From Flavobacterium sp. 9 (GTDB lineage: Bacteria > Bacteroidota > Bacteroidia > Flavobacteriales > Flavobacteriaceae): a stretch of DNA of 64,000 nt. Both the position numbers and the translations under genes were made by a program. The notes under the pieces are model-generated. The model ran no database searches, was not told where the DNA came from, and saw only the letters and a list, made by a program, of their open reading frames with translations. Shown here in pieces: positions 18,318-28,156 of this stretch. Position 1 is the first letter of the stretch, and each line of letters opens with the position of its first letter. Location: contig NZ_PEEU01000001.1 in the NCBI RefSeq assembly GCF_002754195.1, forward strand, positions 1,736,001-1,800,000. The letters run 5' to 3'.

Positions 18318-18393
18318 TTTATTCTATTTTGATATTTTGTAATGTTGTTATTTTTTAATCTGCGGAAACAGAATAATATTTTATTAAATTATA

Positions 18394-18433
18394 AAAAACT
18401 CCAAATCGATGTCTCGAAATGGAGTTCTTTTTG
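18394..18433 (-). terminator. Hairpin between the T9SS type A gene and the GH27 gene
   Basis: AACTCCA (18398-18404) pairs with TGGAGTT (18420-18426), flanked by A and T runs. On the minus strand it follows the T9SS type A gene and may end or attenuate the upstream transcript. Confidence 0.65.
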
Positions 18434-18450
18434 TTATTAAAGAACGTTTT

Positions 18451-19425
18451 TTAATTCACAACCAGATTTTTCGTTCTCACATTACCGTTTTGATACGTTA
18501 CCTGAACCACATAAAGTCCAGATATCAACGAAGATCCAACTGTAGATTTAAGTTGAATTGCGGTACTTGAATTCAACAATGGAAAGCTTGTCATCAAAAT
18601 ACCTGAACTATTAAATACTTTACATGTTCCTGTAAAAGCAGGCGTTACTGCCGGTGCAACTATCGTTAAATATCCATTACTATACGGATTTGGTGAAACT
18701 GTAAATTCATAATTTGTTCCCGGAGCATTATTTGCACAACCTATTAAATTTAAAGGAACCGAATTCCCATAAGATGTCACCGTTACTGAATTTGACAAAC
18801 AACCGCCAGAAGATGTCGTGCTTGTCAGGTCATATAAAAAATAAGATTCTCCGTTTAACGGTAATTTCAATTCGAATACATTTTTAGACGTTTGTGTAAT
18901 TACAATGCTTGCATCTGCAATTCTAGGCGCAATACTATAATTGGTATTAGGACTTGGATTTGGAATTGGTGTAACATTCAACGTTATAATATGATATTGG
19001 GTTGTACAATAATCATTCGTTTTTGTTACAGTATAATTTGGCGTAGTTGGTGGCGTTGGCGTAATAAAATAAAAGTTTGGTGTTTGTGCAACAACAGTTG
19101 TTCCAGAGTAAAATGTTGCAAAAATATAATATGGCGCTGTTATTTGATTTCCCGGTTTTACCACGACTTTATTAAGCGTTTTGGGAGCCGGATCTCCTGA
19201 AAAAGTGATTCCTGAATTATCACTAGCAGACCAAATAACCGTGTCATAACTATTTATATCTGGCGCATTATTAATGCGATAATAAGGACTACTCGATATA
19301 CAATAAGGATTAAGACCGTCAATTGTTTGAGCTTGTCCAATCGAAATTATTAAAAGAAAAAAAACCGATAATAAAAAGAATTTTCTTTTTACTGAACCAA
19401 AATTCGAAATGTAATTGTTTTTCAT
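18451..19425 (-). CDS. Secreted T9SS type A protein of unknown function inside the PUL
   Basis: 324 residues with a signal peptide (about 16-33, ending GQAQ), two Ig-like/Cys-containing beta modules (about 34-230, with PYC, DYC, GGC and GC cysteines) and a C-terminal type A sorting domain starting near FTVSPNPYSNGYLTI and ending NVRTKNLVVN. The tail marks it for export by the type IX secretion system and surface attachment. No catalytic motif or known carbohydrate-binding module is recognised. It lies between the surface glycan-binding protein and GH27 genes and is flanked on both sides by terminator-like hairpins. A role as a non-catalytic glycan-binding or scaffold protein is a guess from context. 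Confidence 0.8.
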   Translation of the reverse strand: MKNNYISNFGSVKRKFFLLSVFFLLIISIGQAQTIDGLNPYCISSSPYYRINNAPDINSYDTVIWSASDNSGITFSGDPAPKTLNKVVVKPGNQITAPYYIFATFYSGTTVVAQTPNFYFITPTPPTTPNYTVTKTNDYCTTQYHIITLNVTPIPNPSPNTNYSIAPRIADASIVITQTSKNVFELKLPLNGESYFLYDLTSTTSSGGCLSNSVTVTSYGNSVPLNLIGCANNAPGTNYEFTVSPNPYSNGYLTIVAPAVTPAFTGTCKVFNSSGILMTSFPLLNSSTAIQLKSTVGSSLISGLYVVQVTYQNGNVRTKNLVVN

Positions 19426-19552
19426 AATTATATTTTTTTGTGTTAAAATAAATGATATATGTAAATTTAAACATCCATTTTACACACATTCAATACTATT
19501 TTATTAAAACACAATACTATATCGTCAATTTAAGAAAGAATTTTCTTTAATA

Positions 19553-19588
19553 AAAAACTCCATTCCGAAATGCCGAAATGGAGTTTTT
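19553..19588 (-). terminator. Hairpin between the glycan-binding protein and T9SS type A genes
   Basis: AAAAACTCCATTCCG (19553-19567) pairs with CGAAATGGAGTTTTT (19574-19588) with one mismatch. It is 20 nt after the glycan-binding protein stop and fits the end or an attenuation point of the susCD transcript. Confidence 0.75.
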
Positions 19589-19608
19589 ACATTACTAATT
19601 ACAATTCA

Positions 19609-20685
19609 CTATTCTGCTTTTAACATGAAACCAATATTGTCGATATAAAAGGTATTTGGTAAACCATCACCTTTTGCCGTTGCTGTTAAGTTTTGGAACG
19701 TAATATTCTGAACACGATCTGAACTGCTAAACATTGACCACGGAAGATAGAATGTTTTCCACTCTGTAGTCACACTCACTACAGGCGAATTTGTCCAATC
19801 TCCGTTAAATACCAATCTCACTTTTCCTTCGGCTTTTGCTTTAATTGCAACTCGTATTCCTGAATATGGCGCAAGTTTGTCAAACCATCCCCAGTTTCCT
19901 TCCAAACTTCCCCATGCATCCATATCTTTTGTAACGTAAGTTGTTCCTTGTTCTGCTTTTTCATCTTTCACATATGCAGGTGCCGGATAACCTAATCCAT
20001 AATAAGAAACATCATCAAGTATTGCGGTTCCAACGGCATAAGTAGAAGTTGTTGCTCCTGAAATATTCGCAATTGTAAGATATCTCAAATCAGCATTTTC
20101 CGGTAATTTGATAACCACTTTTTCCAGTGTAGAAGAAACCACTGTAACCGGAACTTCTGGTAATGTTTTTGTTTTTGCAAGTGTAACAACAGGATTCAAA
20201 AAGTATTTTCCGGTTATTGTTACTTCTTGTCCAGCCGTTGCGTTAATTGGATAAAATTGCAAAAAGGTTGGAACCGGAGGTTTAATCACAAAATCAAAAA
20301 GTGCTGTTCCTCTTTGTGTTACTACTTTTAACTTATTTGATGCATTTGCATAAGGCGTATTTTCATCCAATAATATGATGATATCCGTATCTGTTACAAA
20401 AGTTGGTCTGAAATAAGTATCAAAGTCGTTAAAATAAACCTTTGTTGTAGTAAGAAATCCTTTACCATGAATCACATAGTAATTTTTTGGATCTCCAACT
20501 CTAACCGGAGTTAATGGTTTTAAACTACCATCTGTATTATAACCTGATGGTGCTACATATTCAATAGCTGGTGCACTACCAGAAGAAGCTGATGCACTAT
20601 CATCATTTGAGCATGAACTAAAAAACATTAGAGATAACATCCATGTCATACATGCCGCTAACGAAACAATTTTTATATTTTTCAT
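19609..20685 (-). CDS. Surface glycan-binding lipoprotein (SGBP-B-like, IPT/TIG domains)
   Basis: 358 residues. The lipobox FFSSC puts the lipid anchor on Cys25. Two IPT/TIG Ig-like domains (about 40-125 and 125-205) act as spacers and a C-terminal beta-sandwich (about 205-358, containing WGSLEGNWGWFDKLAPYSG) resembles the glycan-binding domain of SGBP-B proteins. Such SusE/F-position lipoproteins sit on the cell surface and help SusCD capture the polymer. It starts 17 nt after susD, so it belongs to the same operon; its position and family fit a mannan or glucomannan binder, but specificity cannot be read from sequence. Confidence 0.88.
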   Translation of the reverse strand: MKNIKIVSLAACMTWMLSLMFFSSCSNDDSASASSGSAPAIEYVAPSGYNTDGSLKPLTPVRVGDPKNYYVIHGKGFLTTTKVYFNDFDTYFRPTFVTDTDIIILLDENTPYANASNKLKVVTQRGTALFDFVIKPPVPTFLQFYPINATAGQEVTITGKYFLNPVVTLAKTKTLPEVPVTVVSSTLEKVVIKLPENADLRYLTIANISGATTSTYAVGTAILDDVSYYGLGYPAPAYVKDEKAEQGTTYVTKDMDAWGSLEGNWGWFDKLAPYSGIRVAIKAKAEGKVRLVFNGDWTNSPVVSVTTEWKTFYLPWSMFSSSDRVQNITFQNLTATAKGDGLPNTFYIDNIGFMLKAE

Positions 20686-20702
20686 ATTTTTATTTTTAAA
20701 AA

Positions 20703-22301
20703 TTATTTAAAAGTATACGGAGCTACTTCTTTCAATTTTGGATTTTTAATCAAATCATCAGATGGATAAGGCAATAAAAGGTTTGCTGCAGAAATCGAAA
20801 TGTGTTTTTCAACTTCTCTATTTCCTCTGTTTTGAGCTTCCAGAATTGCTTTAGCCTGACTAAAAGGCAAACGCCCTAAATCAAAATAATAATCACCTTC
20901 GCAAGCAAGTTCTGCACGTCTTTCTTTAAAGATATCATTAAAAGAAATTGTTGTTTTTTCAGGAACTCCAGCTCTTCTGCGAACTGCATTAAATGATCTT
21001 AAAGCATTTGGATCTGAAGTACTTCCTGATTGTGATCCTAAAATTGCTTCGGCATGAATTAACAACAATTCTGAATAACGCATCATATAACTATTCATAC
21101 TGCTTTCGCCGTTAAACGGAGGATTAAATGGTCCTGTAATTGGTAAATTTTCTTTTCCGATTACATACTTTTTCAAACCTGCACCAGATTTCTGAGCTTC
21201 ATATTCGATAGCAAATGTATATCCCAAAATCAATGGAGAATCTACATCAAGCGTTTGTGCATAGGTTAGATTTGGATAAAAATCTCCAGGCAACATAAAA
21301 GTTTCTTTTCTTCTTTTATCACCGTCTTCATAAACATTTTTAATTAAATCTTGTGATGGCGCGATCTGTCCTGAATAAGTAGTTTCTACCAATCTGTTTT
21401 CAGGAGCAAATAATGTATTCGAAAAATTTCCGTCAAAATAAGTTCCTGCACCGTTCCATTGCCATGAAAAAATAGATTCTTCATTGTTATTGTTTTTCTG
21501 CAGCCACAAATCAGCAAAAGATTTCGTTGGCAATTCATCTCCACCCAATAATTTAAATTCTCCGCTATTGATCACTTCCTGCGCTAATGCTCTCGCCAAT
21601 TCATATTTTTTCTCATATAAATATACTTTAGCCAAAAGTGCTTTTGCAGAACCGCTTGATACATGTGCATTTGCAGCATAATTAGAACCTCTGTTTTTAG
21701 TTCTTAAATTGGCAATTGCAAATTTCAAATCGTTTTCAATGAATTTATATACATCTTCAGTTGGATTACTTGGAATCACATAATTCAGCGAATAATCGGC
21801 ATTGTTTTCAATAATCGGCACATTTCCCCATAATCTCACCAAGAAGAAATAAGAGAAAGCTCTAATAAAATGAGACTCTCCTAAAGCATTATTTAAAGCT
21901 TCTTTAGTCACATTTGGACCAACATTTTTAGGCAAACTATTAATGTAAGCGTTAGAATTTGCAACAGCTCCATAACAAGATCTCCACGCATCAGAAATAA
22001 AAGATTGAGAATTGGTAAAACTCAAATCTGTAAATTTTCCAAAATCATTATAAACATCTGCATACATGTTTCCAGAAATTACATCTGTAATACCGTAGAA
22101 AGCAGATTTATTCATATTAAACCAAACAAGACCATACAATCCGTTTGTAGCGTTGTCAAGTTTCGAATCTGAGTCGTAATAATTACCAATAGTAGGCGTT
22201 CCTTCTGCAGGAACATCGATGAAATCCTGAGAACAAGAAGATGACATTAGTAAAACAAGTGTCATGGCAATTGCACCGCTTCTTTTTATTATATTTTTCA
22301 T
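20703..22301 (-). CDS. susD: SusD-family outer membrane lipoprotein
   Basis: 532 residues with a lipobox at SSSC near residue 23 and the SusD/RagB fold: N-terminal SusD-like region (about 25-230, with TPR helices such as LGESHFIRAFSYFFLVRLWG) and the C-terminal domain containing RYSELLLIHAEAIL and RRRAGVPE. SusD proteins form the lid over the SusC channel and bind oligosaccharides at the surface. It lies 11 nt after susC and 17 nt before the glycan-binding lipoprotein gene, the standard PUL order. Confidence 0.96.
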   Translation of the reverse strand: MKNIIKRSGAIAMTLVLLMSSSCSQDFIDVPAEGTPTIGNYYDSDSKLDNATNGLYGLVWFNMNKSAFYGITDVISGNMYADVYNDFGKFTDLSFTNSQSFISDAWRSCYGAVANSNAYINSLPKNVGPNVTKEALNNALGESHFIRAFSYFFLVRLWGNVPIIENNADYSLNYVIPSNPTEDVYKFIENDLKFAIANLRTKNRGSNYAANAHVSSGSAKALLAKVYLYEKKYELARALAQEVINSGEFKLLGGDELPTKSFADLWLQKNNNNEESIFSWQWNGAGTYFDGNFSNTLFAPENRLVETTYSGQIAPSQDLIKNVYEDGDKRRKETFMLPGDFYPNLTYAQTLDVDSPLILGYTFAIEYEAQKSGAGLKKYVIGKENLPITGPFNPPFNGESSMNSYMMRYSELLLIHAEAILGSQSGSTSDPNALRSFNAVRRRAGVPEKTTISFNDIFKERRAELACEGDYYFDLGRLPFSQAKAILEAQNRGNREVEKHISISAANLLLPYPSDDLIKNPKLKEVAPYTFK

Positions 22302-22312
22302 ATTAATTCGTA

Positions 22313-25300
22313 TTAAAATTCAACATTAAAACCAAAAGTAATTTGTCTAGGCACCGGATAGCGACCATTATCAACTCCTGATAATAACGCGTCCTGGTTG
22401 TAAGAACCTACCTCAGGGTCATAACCTGTGTATTTTGTAAAAGTGAATAAGTTTTGTCCCGAAGCATAAATTCTCAATCTTGATAATTTTAGTTGCGAAA
22501 TCAAATCAGATGGTAAAGAATACCCAAGAGTTACGTTTTGAATTCTTAAGTAAGATCCATCTTCTATAAAACGTGTCGATACTGCATTATTAACATTATC
22601 ATAAGTTGATGGTCTTGGCAAAGAACCATTAATATTTGATGCTGAATAAAAATCTTCCGCTTCTGTCAAATAATTAGTTCCCAAATTACTGTTTAACGTT
22701 CCCGACATACGAGTTAAATTCATCAATTTATTTCCTGCCGTTCCCTGAAGAAAAATAGACAAATCAACATTTTTGTATTTGAAGTTGTTTGTAAATCCGT
22801 AAGTGAATTTTGGATTTGGATTTCCAATCGCTTTCAAATCGTTTTGATCAATAATACCATCGTTATTTTGATCTTTATAAATAACATCTCCTTTTTGGAA
22901 ATTTGGCTTTAGCGAATTCGTTCCGTCTTTCAGAACCACTTTATTACCTGAAGCATCAGTATGACCAAATTTTGTCAAATCATCATCTGTTCTGTAAATC
23001 CCTGCAGCTTCGTATCCAATAAATTCACCAATTGGCAAACCTTCCTGAGTTCTGGATACCGTAACAGTATTATAAGCAAGAGTTCCCATCGTTTTCACAA
23101 TATTTAATCCTGCCATATTAGTAACCTCATTTACATATTTAGTAATGTTCAAACTACCATTCCAGGAAAAATTATCTGAGAATTTTTCTGTGTAACCAAG
23201 CGTAAACTCGATACCTTTATTATGCATGCTTCCAAGGTTAAAATAAGGAGGATTTACACCACCTTCATAATCACCACCTCCGGAAAGGTAATTTGGCAAT
23301 GGAACCTGATATAAGAAATTCTTAGAAACTTTTTTGTACACATCTACCGAAGCCGTAAGTTTAGATTTAAACATTGTAAAATCAAGACCTAAGTTTGTCT
23401 GATCCTGAGTTTCCCATTTCAATTTTTGATTCGGTGTATTTGATGGCAAATAAGATGTTCCCATAGAACTGTTAACCAAATGCAGGTTTGAATCATATAA
23501 ATTATTCCCAATCTGATTGTTTCCTGTTTGTCCCCAACCTACTCTTAATTTAATATTATCAACGTATTTTTTAGTTCCTTCCATGAAAGCCTCGTTAGAA
23601 AGTTTCCACGAACCACTTGCAGAACTAAAAACGCCCCATTTATTTCCGTAGAAAAATTTTGAAGATCCATCAGTTCTTACTGCAGCAGAAACACTATACT
23701 TATCACCGTAATCATAAACAACCCTTCCTAAATAAGAAGCAAGAGTTTGAGTTCCGGAATAAACGCCGCTAGTTACCGCTTTTGGCAAATCAGATGCCGC
23801 AAGAGATTTATCGTTATTGTCTTTATATCCTTCTGCTGTTATTGTATATCCTTCCCAATGTGCTCTGTTTGCTTCTTGTACAGCAAGGATTGTGAAATTA
23901 TGTTTACCAATCGTGTTTCTATAAGTAAGCATGTTTTTTAAGTTCCATGAATTTCCTGAAGATGGATTGTAATATAAATTAGCATAACTTTTTACTGCAT
24001 TTCCTAAAGAATACATAGGATCAAAACGTTGTCCTAAATTGTCATATATATATCCACCGGCTTCGAAACGATATTCTAAACCTTTAAATAAATCTATTTG
24101 AGTATAGAAATTTCCGGAATAGTTTTTTCTAACCAAAGTATTAGAACCCAACAAAGAAGTCGCAACCGGATTCACAAATGAAGTATTTCCTCCAGAAGGC
24201 GGTCCCGAAAAAGCACCAGATAATTCTCTTACTGCAACATCAGGAGTTGCTAATAAAGATGTCGCAACAACCCCGTTAAACTGACCATTTAATGTCAACT
24301 TTTCATCTGTAAGAGCACCGCTGATATTAACACCAACTTTTATGAATTTGTTGACTCTAGCATCGATATTAGCTCTAACATTATATCTTTTAAATCCAGA
24401 TTCAATTACAATACCATCCTGATCTAAAACTCCACCAGAAAGGTAATAATTGATCCCTTCTTTGCCACCTGAAAACGATAACTGATTTGATTTCATAATT
24501 CCTGTTTCATAAATCGCATCTTGCCAGTCAGTTCCTTTTCCTAAAAGTTCAGGATGTGCAAATTCAGGACGTTTTGATGTAGGATCATAAACATCTGCCA
24601 AAGCATTTTGATGAATTGCATATTGCTGCAAATTCATAGAATGTAATTTTTTAGGCAAATTGCTTATCGAATAAGAATTTTCGAAAGTTAATTTTCCAGT
24701 TCCTTTTTTACCCGATTTTGTAGTAACAATTACAACTCCATTTGCTCCACGAGAACCGTAAATAGCAGTTGCCGAAGCATCTTTCAAAATATCTATAGAC
24801 TCAATATCACTAGGATTAATAAGTGCCAAAGGGCTTTGTGTAATATTACCGTTATTAGAAAAGTTACTATTTCCCTGTGCATTTCTTCCTGATGTAGACG
24901 AGTTACGAGCATCTCCTGAAATTGGCACACCATCAATTACATACAAAGGTTCGTTTGTCCCTGTCAAAGACGAAACACCTCTAATTCTAACAGAAACGTT
25001 ACTTCCCGGCTCACCAGAATTGCTATTTACCACAACTCCGGCAGCTTTACCCTGCATCATTTGGTCAAATGAAGCAACCTTTAAATTCTCAATATCTTTT
25101 GCGCCAATACTGGAAATAGCACTATTTACATCTTTTCTTTTTTGAGTTCCGTATCCAATTACAACAACATCTTTTAAGTCCTCAACATTAGATTTTAAAA
25201 CTACATTAATAGTCTTTTTTCCATCAACAGCTATTTTTTGAGAATTAAAACCTATAAATGTGAAAACCAAAGTCGCATTTGCAGGAACATCAATTGTATA

Positions 25301-25510
25301 TTTTCCATCAAAATCAGTAGAAGCAGTTGTTTTTTGTCCAACAACCGTAATATTTGCGCCAGGAATAGATAATCCTTTTTCATCAGACACAATTCCTGAT
25401 ACTTTAACCTGCGCCGAAATAGAATTGCAGGCGAGTAACAAAAATAAAATCAAAGGAACAGCGCTGTGGTTAGCATTCCAATGAATAAAGTTAGTTAGTA
25501 GTTTTTTCAT
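22313..25510 (-). CDS. susC: SusC-family TonB-dependent oligosaccharide transporter
   Basis: 1065 residues. After an unusually extended signal region (ending SISAQ near residue 34) come a CarboxypepD_reg-like domain (about 36-112), a TonB box-like stretch DVVVIGYGTQKRKDV, the plug (about 115-225, with the SusC motif LYVIDGVPI) and a 22-strand barrel ending in QITFGFNVEF. With SusD it forms the TonB-energised pump that takes oligosaccharides across the outer membrane. It is the first gene of the minus-strand PUL operon, and an AraC-type regulator gene is directly upstream on the same strand. The mannan substrate is inferred from neighbouring enzymes. Confidence 0.97.
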   Translation of the reverse strand: MKKLLTNFIHWNANHSAVPLILFLLLACNSISAQVKVSGIVSDEKGLSIPGANITVVGQKTTASTDFDGKYTIDVPANATLVFTFIGFNSQKIAVDGKKTINVVLKSNVEDLKDVVVIGYGTQKRKDVNSAISSIGAKDIENLKVASFDQMMQGKAAGVVVNSNSGEPGSNVSVRIRGVSSLTGTNEPLYVIDGVPISGDARNSSTSGRNAQGNSNFSNNGNITQSPLALINPSDIESIDILKDASATAIYGSRGANGVVIVTTKSGKKGTGKLTFENSYSISNLPKKLHSMNLQQYAIHQNALADVYDPTSKRPEFAHPELLGKGTDWQDAIYETGIMKSNQLSFSGGKEGINYYLSGGVLDQDGIVIESGFKRYNVRANIDARVNKFIKVGVNISGALTDEKLTLNGQFNGVVATSLLATPDVAVRELSGAFSGPPSGGNTSFVNPVATSLLGSNTLVRKNYSGNFYTQIDLFKGLEYRFEAGGYIYDNLGQRFDPMYSLGNAVKSYANLYYNPSSGNSWNLKNMLTYRNTIGKHNFTILAVQEANRAHWEGYTITAEGYKDNNDKSLAASDLPKAVTSGVYSGTQTLASYLGRVVYDYGDKYSVSAAVRTDGSSKFFYGNKWGVFSSASGSWKLSNEAFMEGTKKYVDNIKLRVGWGQTGNNQIGNNLYDSNLHLVNSSMGTSYLPSNTPNQKLKWETQDQTNLGLDFTMFKSKLTASVDVYKKVSKNFLYQVPLPNYLSGGGDYEGGVNPPYFNLGSMHNKGIEFTLGYTEKFSDNFSWNGSLNITKYVNEVTNMAGLNIVKTMGTLAYNTVTVSRTQEGLPIGEFIGYEAAGIYRTDDDLTKFGHTDASGNKVVLKDGTNSLKPNFQKGDVIYKDQNNDGIIDQNDLKAIGNPNPKFTYGFTNNFKYKNVDLSIFLQGTAGNKLMNLTRMSGTLNSNLGTNYLTEAEDFYSASNINGSLPRPSTYDNVNNAVSTRFIEDGSYLRIQNVTLGYSLPSDLISQLKLSRLRIYASGQNLFTFTKYTGYDPEVGSYNQDALLSGVDNGRYPVPRQITFGFNVEF

Positions 25511-25826
25511 AATAAATGTTTGGTTAGTTTAAATTTGTTTTATTCATAATTCAAGTCATAAAAAGGGATGTATTTATTCTCTTAAATTATTTAACAAATC
25601 TATAACACCAGAAAACATTAAATCGATAGTATTATATCATTTAATGATAATATTTTTACTATAGCGCTTTAAAAAAACACATATAAAAATAAAAGCAGTA
25701 AAAAATTACACTATTCGCAATCACCACGCCTTAAACCACTAAGAATTATAAATAAAAATTAACGAATCATCAAAAAAGCAATCGATTTCGTTAAAAATAA
25801 TATTTGTTTGTGCAAAAAAAGTATCA
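25511..25826. other. Regulatory gap upstream of susC
   Basis: 316 nt without a gene. It contains an odd-centred inverted repeat TATCATTTAATGATA at 25635-25649 and several A/T tracts. No TAnnTTTG box on the minus strand is convincing, although TACTTTTTTTG near the araC stop comes close. Probably the susC promoter and operator region. Confidence 0.5.
25635..25649. promoter_or_regulatory. Candidate operator dyad upstream of susC
   Basis: TATCATT-T-AATGATA is a 7+1+7 inverted repeat 125 nt upstream of the susC start. In such AT-rich DNA it could arise by chance. Confidence 0.25.
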
Positions 25827-26705
25827 CTACAAAATACGTTTTAATCCAGAAAAATCTTCTCTATATTGACTCGGAGTACAGTTTTTTATAGCCTTAAAGC
25901 TACGATTGAAGTTCGCAATATTATTAAAGCCAGATTTAAAAGCCACTTCAGAAACACTCATATCTTTCTCAACAAGCCATCTCGCAGCATATCCAATTCG
26001 GATATCATTAATATAATTCACAAAAGTTTTTCCCGTACGTTTTTTAATAAATCGGTTAAAAGAAATAATAGACATACTCGCAACATTTGCAACATCTTCT
26101 AAAGTGATTTTTTCAGCAAAATGTTTCTGCACATATTCATAAACCAACTTCATTTTGTCATAATCATCAAACGTATCATAATCTACCGTATAAGTCGAAA
26201 GCAAACGTTGATTTCTGGAATTTGCCAAATCATATAATAAAGAAGTGATTTCCAAAAAATAATCCATTCCGTCTAGTTTAGAGAGCCTTACAAGTCTTGG
26301 CGTTAATTCTTCGGCTACTTTTTTTGAAAATAAAATACCATGAATCGATCGATTAAACATATCCCGAATCGGATTCATAATTCGTCTTGACAATAAAGAT
26401 TCATGAAATAAATCGTTATGAAACTGAATTGTTATTTCATGTATTTTTTTGCTCGTGCATTTATTTAATTCCCAACCGTGATACAAATTTGGTCCAATTA
26501 AAACCAGTTCAACATTGTCGATTTCTTCTATATTATCACCAACAACACGCTTTACTCCTTTTCCATTTAAAATAAAATTGATCTCGAATTCCGGATGATA
26601 ATGCACCGGAAAATCAAAGCTGTCTTTTACCCTGTCGAACACTAAAAAACTATCTCCAGCTGCTAGCGGAGCGATTTCTCTATAAAAATTTTTAGAACTA
26701 CTCAT
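25827..26705 (-). CDS. AraC-family transcriptional regulator of the mannan PUL
   Basis: 292 residues: N-terminal cupin-like sensor domain (about 20-110, with DFPVHYHPEFEINFILNG and LIGPNLYHGWEL) and C-terminal AraC HTH pair (about 190-288, with LEDVANVASMSIISFNRFIK and VAFKSGFNNIANFNRSFK, then TPSQYRE). This layout is that of sugar-responsive activators. It lies between susC and the divergent GH26 operon, so it is the obvious local regulator of both arms. Flavobacterial PULs often use SusR-like or hybrid two-component regulators instead; none is seen here. The inducer is unknown; mannobiose or mannosylglucose would be plausible. Confidence 0.92.
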   Translation of the reverse strand: MSSSKNFYREIAPLAAGDSFLVFDRVKDSFDFPVHYHPEFEINFILNGKGVKRVVGDNIEEIDNVELVLIGPNLYHGWELNKCTSKKIHEITIQFHNDLFHESLLSRRIMNPIRDMFNRSIHGILFSKKVAEELTPRLVRLSKLDGMDYFLEITSLLYDLANSRNQRLLSTYTVDYDTFDDYDKMKLVYEYVQKHFAEKITLEDVANVASMSIISFNRFIKKRTGKTFVNYINDIRIGYAARWLVEKDMSVSEVAFKSGFNNIANFNRSFKAIKNCTPSQYREDFSGLKRIL

Positions 26706-27010
26706 CTTTAAAAACGGTTTTAGAAAGTGATATTAGATTTTTTTGTTTGCAATAATATGATATATAATTGATAAAATAATATTAATTATACGATAAACAT
26801 CCGATTATCTTTGAAAAATAGAATTATCAATTTTACAAAAACAACATTGATAATAAACATTAATCATTTTTAATATAATATGTTTTTATAGTTTTGATAA
26901 TATTAATCTAAAAATGGTATTGAATTTTCGATTGAAAAATCAGACATTTCAAAACCGTTTCAACAATTCACAAAACAATAGTTATCAAACTGAAAACAAG
27001 CACATTCATA
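26706..27010. other. Divergent regulatory gap between araC and the GH26 operon
   Basis: 305 nt, very AT-rich and without a gene. It holds the likely GH26 -7 box at 26889-26896. TGATAATATT next to that box (26895 on) also occurs upstream of susC near 25645, a possible but weak shared operator half-site. Confidence 0.45.
26889..26896 (+). promoter_or_regulatory. -7 box for the GH26-led operon (TAGTTTTG)
   Basis: TAnnTTTG match about 115 nt before the GH26 ATG. No TTG box at normal spacing, consistent with an activator-dependent promoter. Confidence 0.4.
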
Positions 27011-28156
27011 ATGAGAAAAAACATAATAGCACTAATCACAGCAGTATTTATAGGAACTTCTTGTTCTGCAAAGCCTGTTAGCAGTAATACTAATTTGTCA
27101 CTTTCAGATAAAAAAGCAACACCTGAAACTGTTTCATTGTATAAAAAGCTAGTCCAATTGAGCCAAAAAGGATATCTATTTGGACATCAGGATGATCTTG
27201 CATACGGTGTAAACTGGAGATATGAAGATGGTCGCAGCGATGTAAAAGATGTCGTAGGAGATTATCCCGCAGTTTATGGTTGGGATTTGGCAGGCTTAGA
27301 AAAAGATAGTCCAAATAATATCGACGGAATTCCATTTACAAAAATGAAGCAATATATCGAAGAAAGCCACGAACGAGGCGGTATCACAACGATAAGCTGG
27401 CATTTTGATAATCCTGCAACCGGAAAAAGCGCTTGGGATACTGTTCCAAATTCACTTAAAACCGTTTTGCCTGGAGGAGAAAATCATCAAAAATTTACTA
27501 TTTGGTTAGACAAAGCAGCCAATTATCTTTTGTCTTTAAAAGATAAAAAAGGAAAAAACATTCCCGTTCTTTTTAGACCTTATCACGAACTTACCGGAGG
27601 TTGGTTTTGGTGGGGAAAAGGAAATTGTACTCCAGAAGAATTCACAACCTTATGGAAATTCACCTTTGATTATTTACAAAAAAAAGGAGTTCACAACTTA
27701 ATTTATATTTATAACACAAGTAGTTTCAAGACACAAGAAGATTTTTTATCGAATTATCCTGGCGATGATTACGCCGATGTTTTAAGCTTTGACTCTTATC
27801 AGAATAATGATGATAAAGAAGGTACAAAATTTATAGAAGAAGTTCAAAGCCAACTTAAAATCATAAATGAACTCGGCACAAAACAACATAAATTAATAGC
27901 GATAGCCGAAGCAGGTTACGAAGCAATTCCAGATCCAAAATGGTGGACAGGAACTCTTGACAAAGCTATTGGAGACTATAAAATCTCCTACGTTTTATTA
28001 TGGAGAAACCACGGCTGGCAGGAAAAAGAAAAAAAGATGCATTATTATGCTCCATATTCCGGCCAGGTAAGCGAGAAAGATTTTGTTGATTTCTATAAAC
28101 TGGATAAAACGCTATTTGAAAAAGACATCAAAAAAAAATTAAAAATTGAGAATTAA
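27011..28156 (+). CDS. GH26 beta-mannanase lipoprotein (first copy)
   Basis: 381 residues. Signal peptide with lipobox GTSC (Cys18), then a GH26 (beta/alpha)8 domain. The acid/base Glu193 lies in RPYHELTGGWFWWG and the nucleophile Glu300 in IAIAEAGYE; PGGENHQKFTIWLDK and YPGDDYADVLSFDSY are family hallmarks. GH26 enzymes hydrolyse beta-1,4-mannosidic bonds; the Bacteroides fragilis enzyme at the matching position in a similar operon produces mannobiose. It leads a plus-strand operon with the symporter, phosphorylase and epimerase genes, so a mannobiose-forming role is likely. Confidence 0.95.
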   Translation: MRKNIIALITAVFIGTSCSAKPVSSNTNLSLSDKKATPETVSLYKKLVQLSQKGYLFGHQDDLAYGVNWRYEDGRSDVKDVVGDYPAVYGWDLAGLEKDSPNNIDGIPFTKMKQYIEESHERGGITTISWHFDNPATGKSAWDTVPNSLKTVLPGGENHQKFTIWLDKAANYLLSLKDKKGKNIPVLFRPYHELTGGWFWWGKGNCTPEEFTTLWKFTFDYLQKKGVHNLIYIYNTSSFKTQEDFLSNYPGDDYADVLSFDSYQNNDDKEGTKFIEEVQSQLKIINELGTKQHKLIAIAEAGYEAIPDPKWWTGTLDKAIGDYKISYVLLWRNHGWQEKEKKMHYYAPYSGQVSEKDFVDFYKLDKTLFEKDIKKKLKIEN

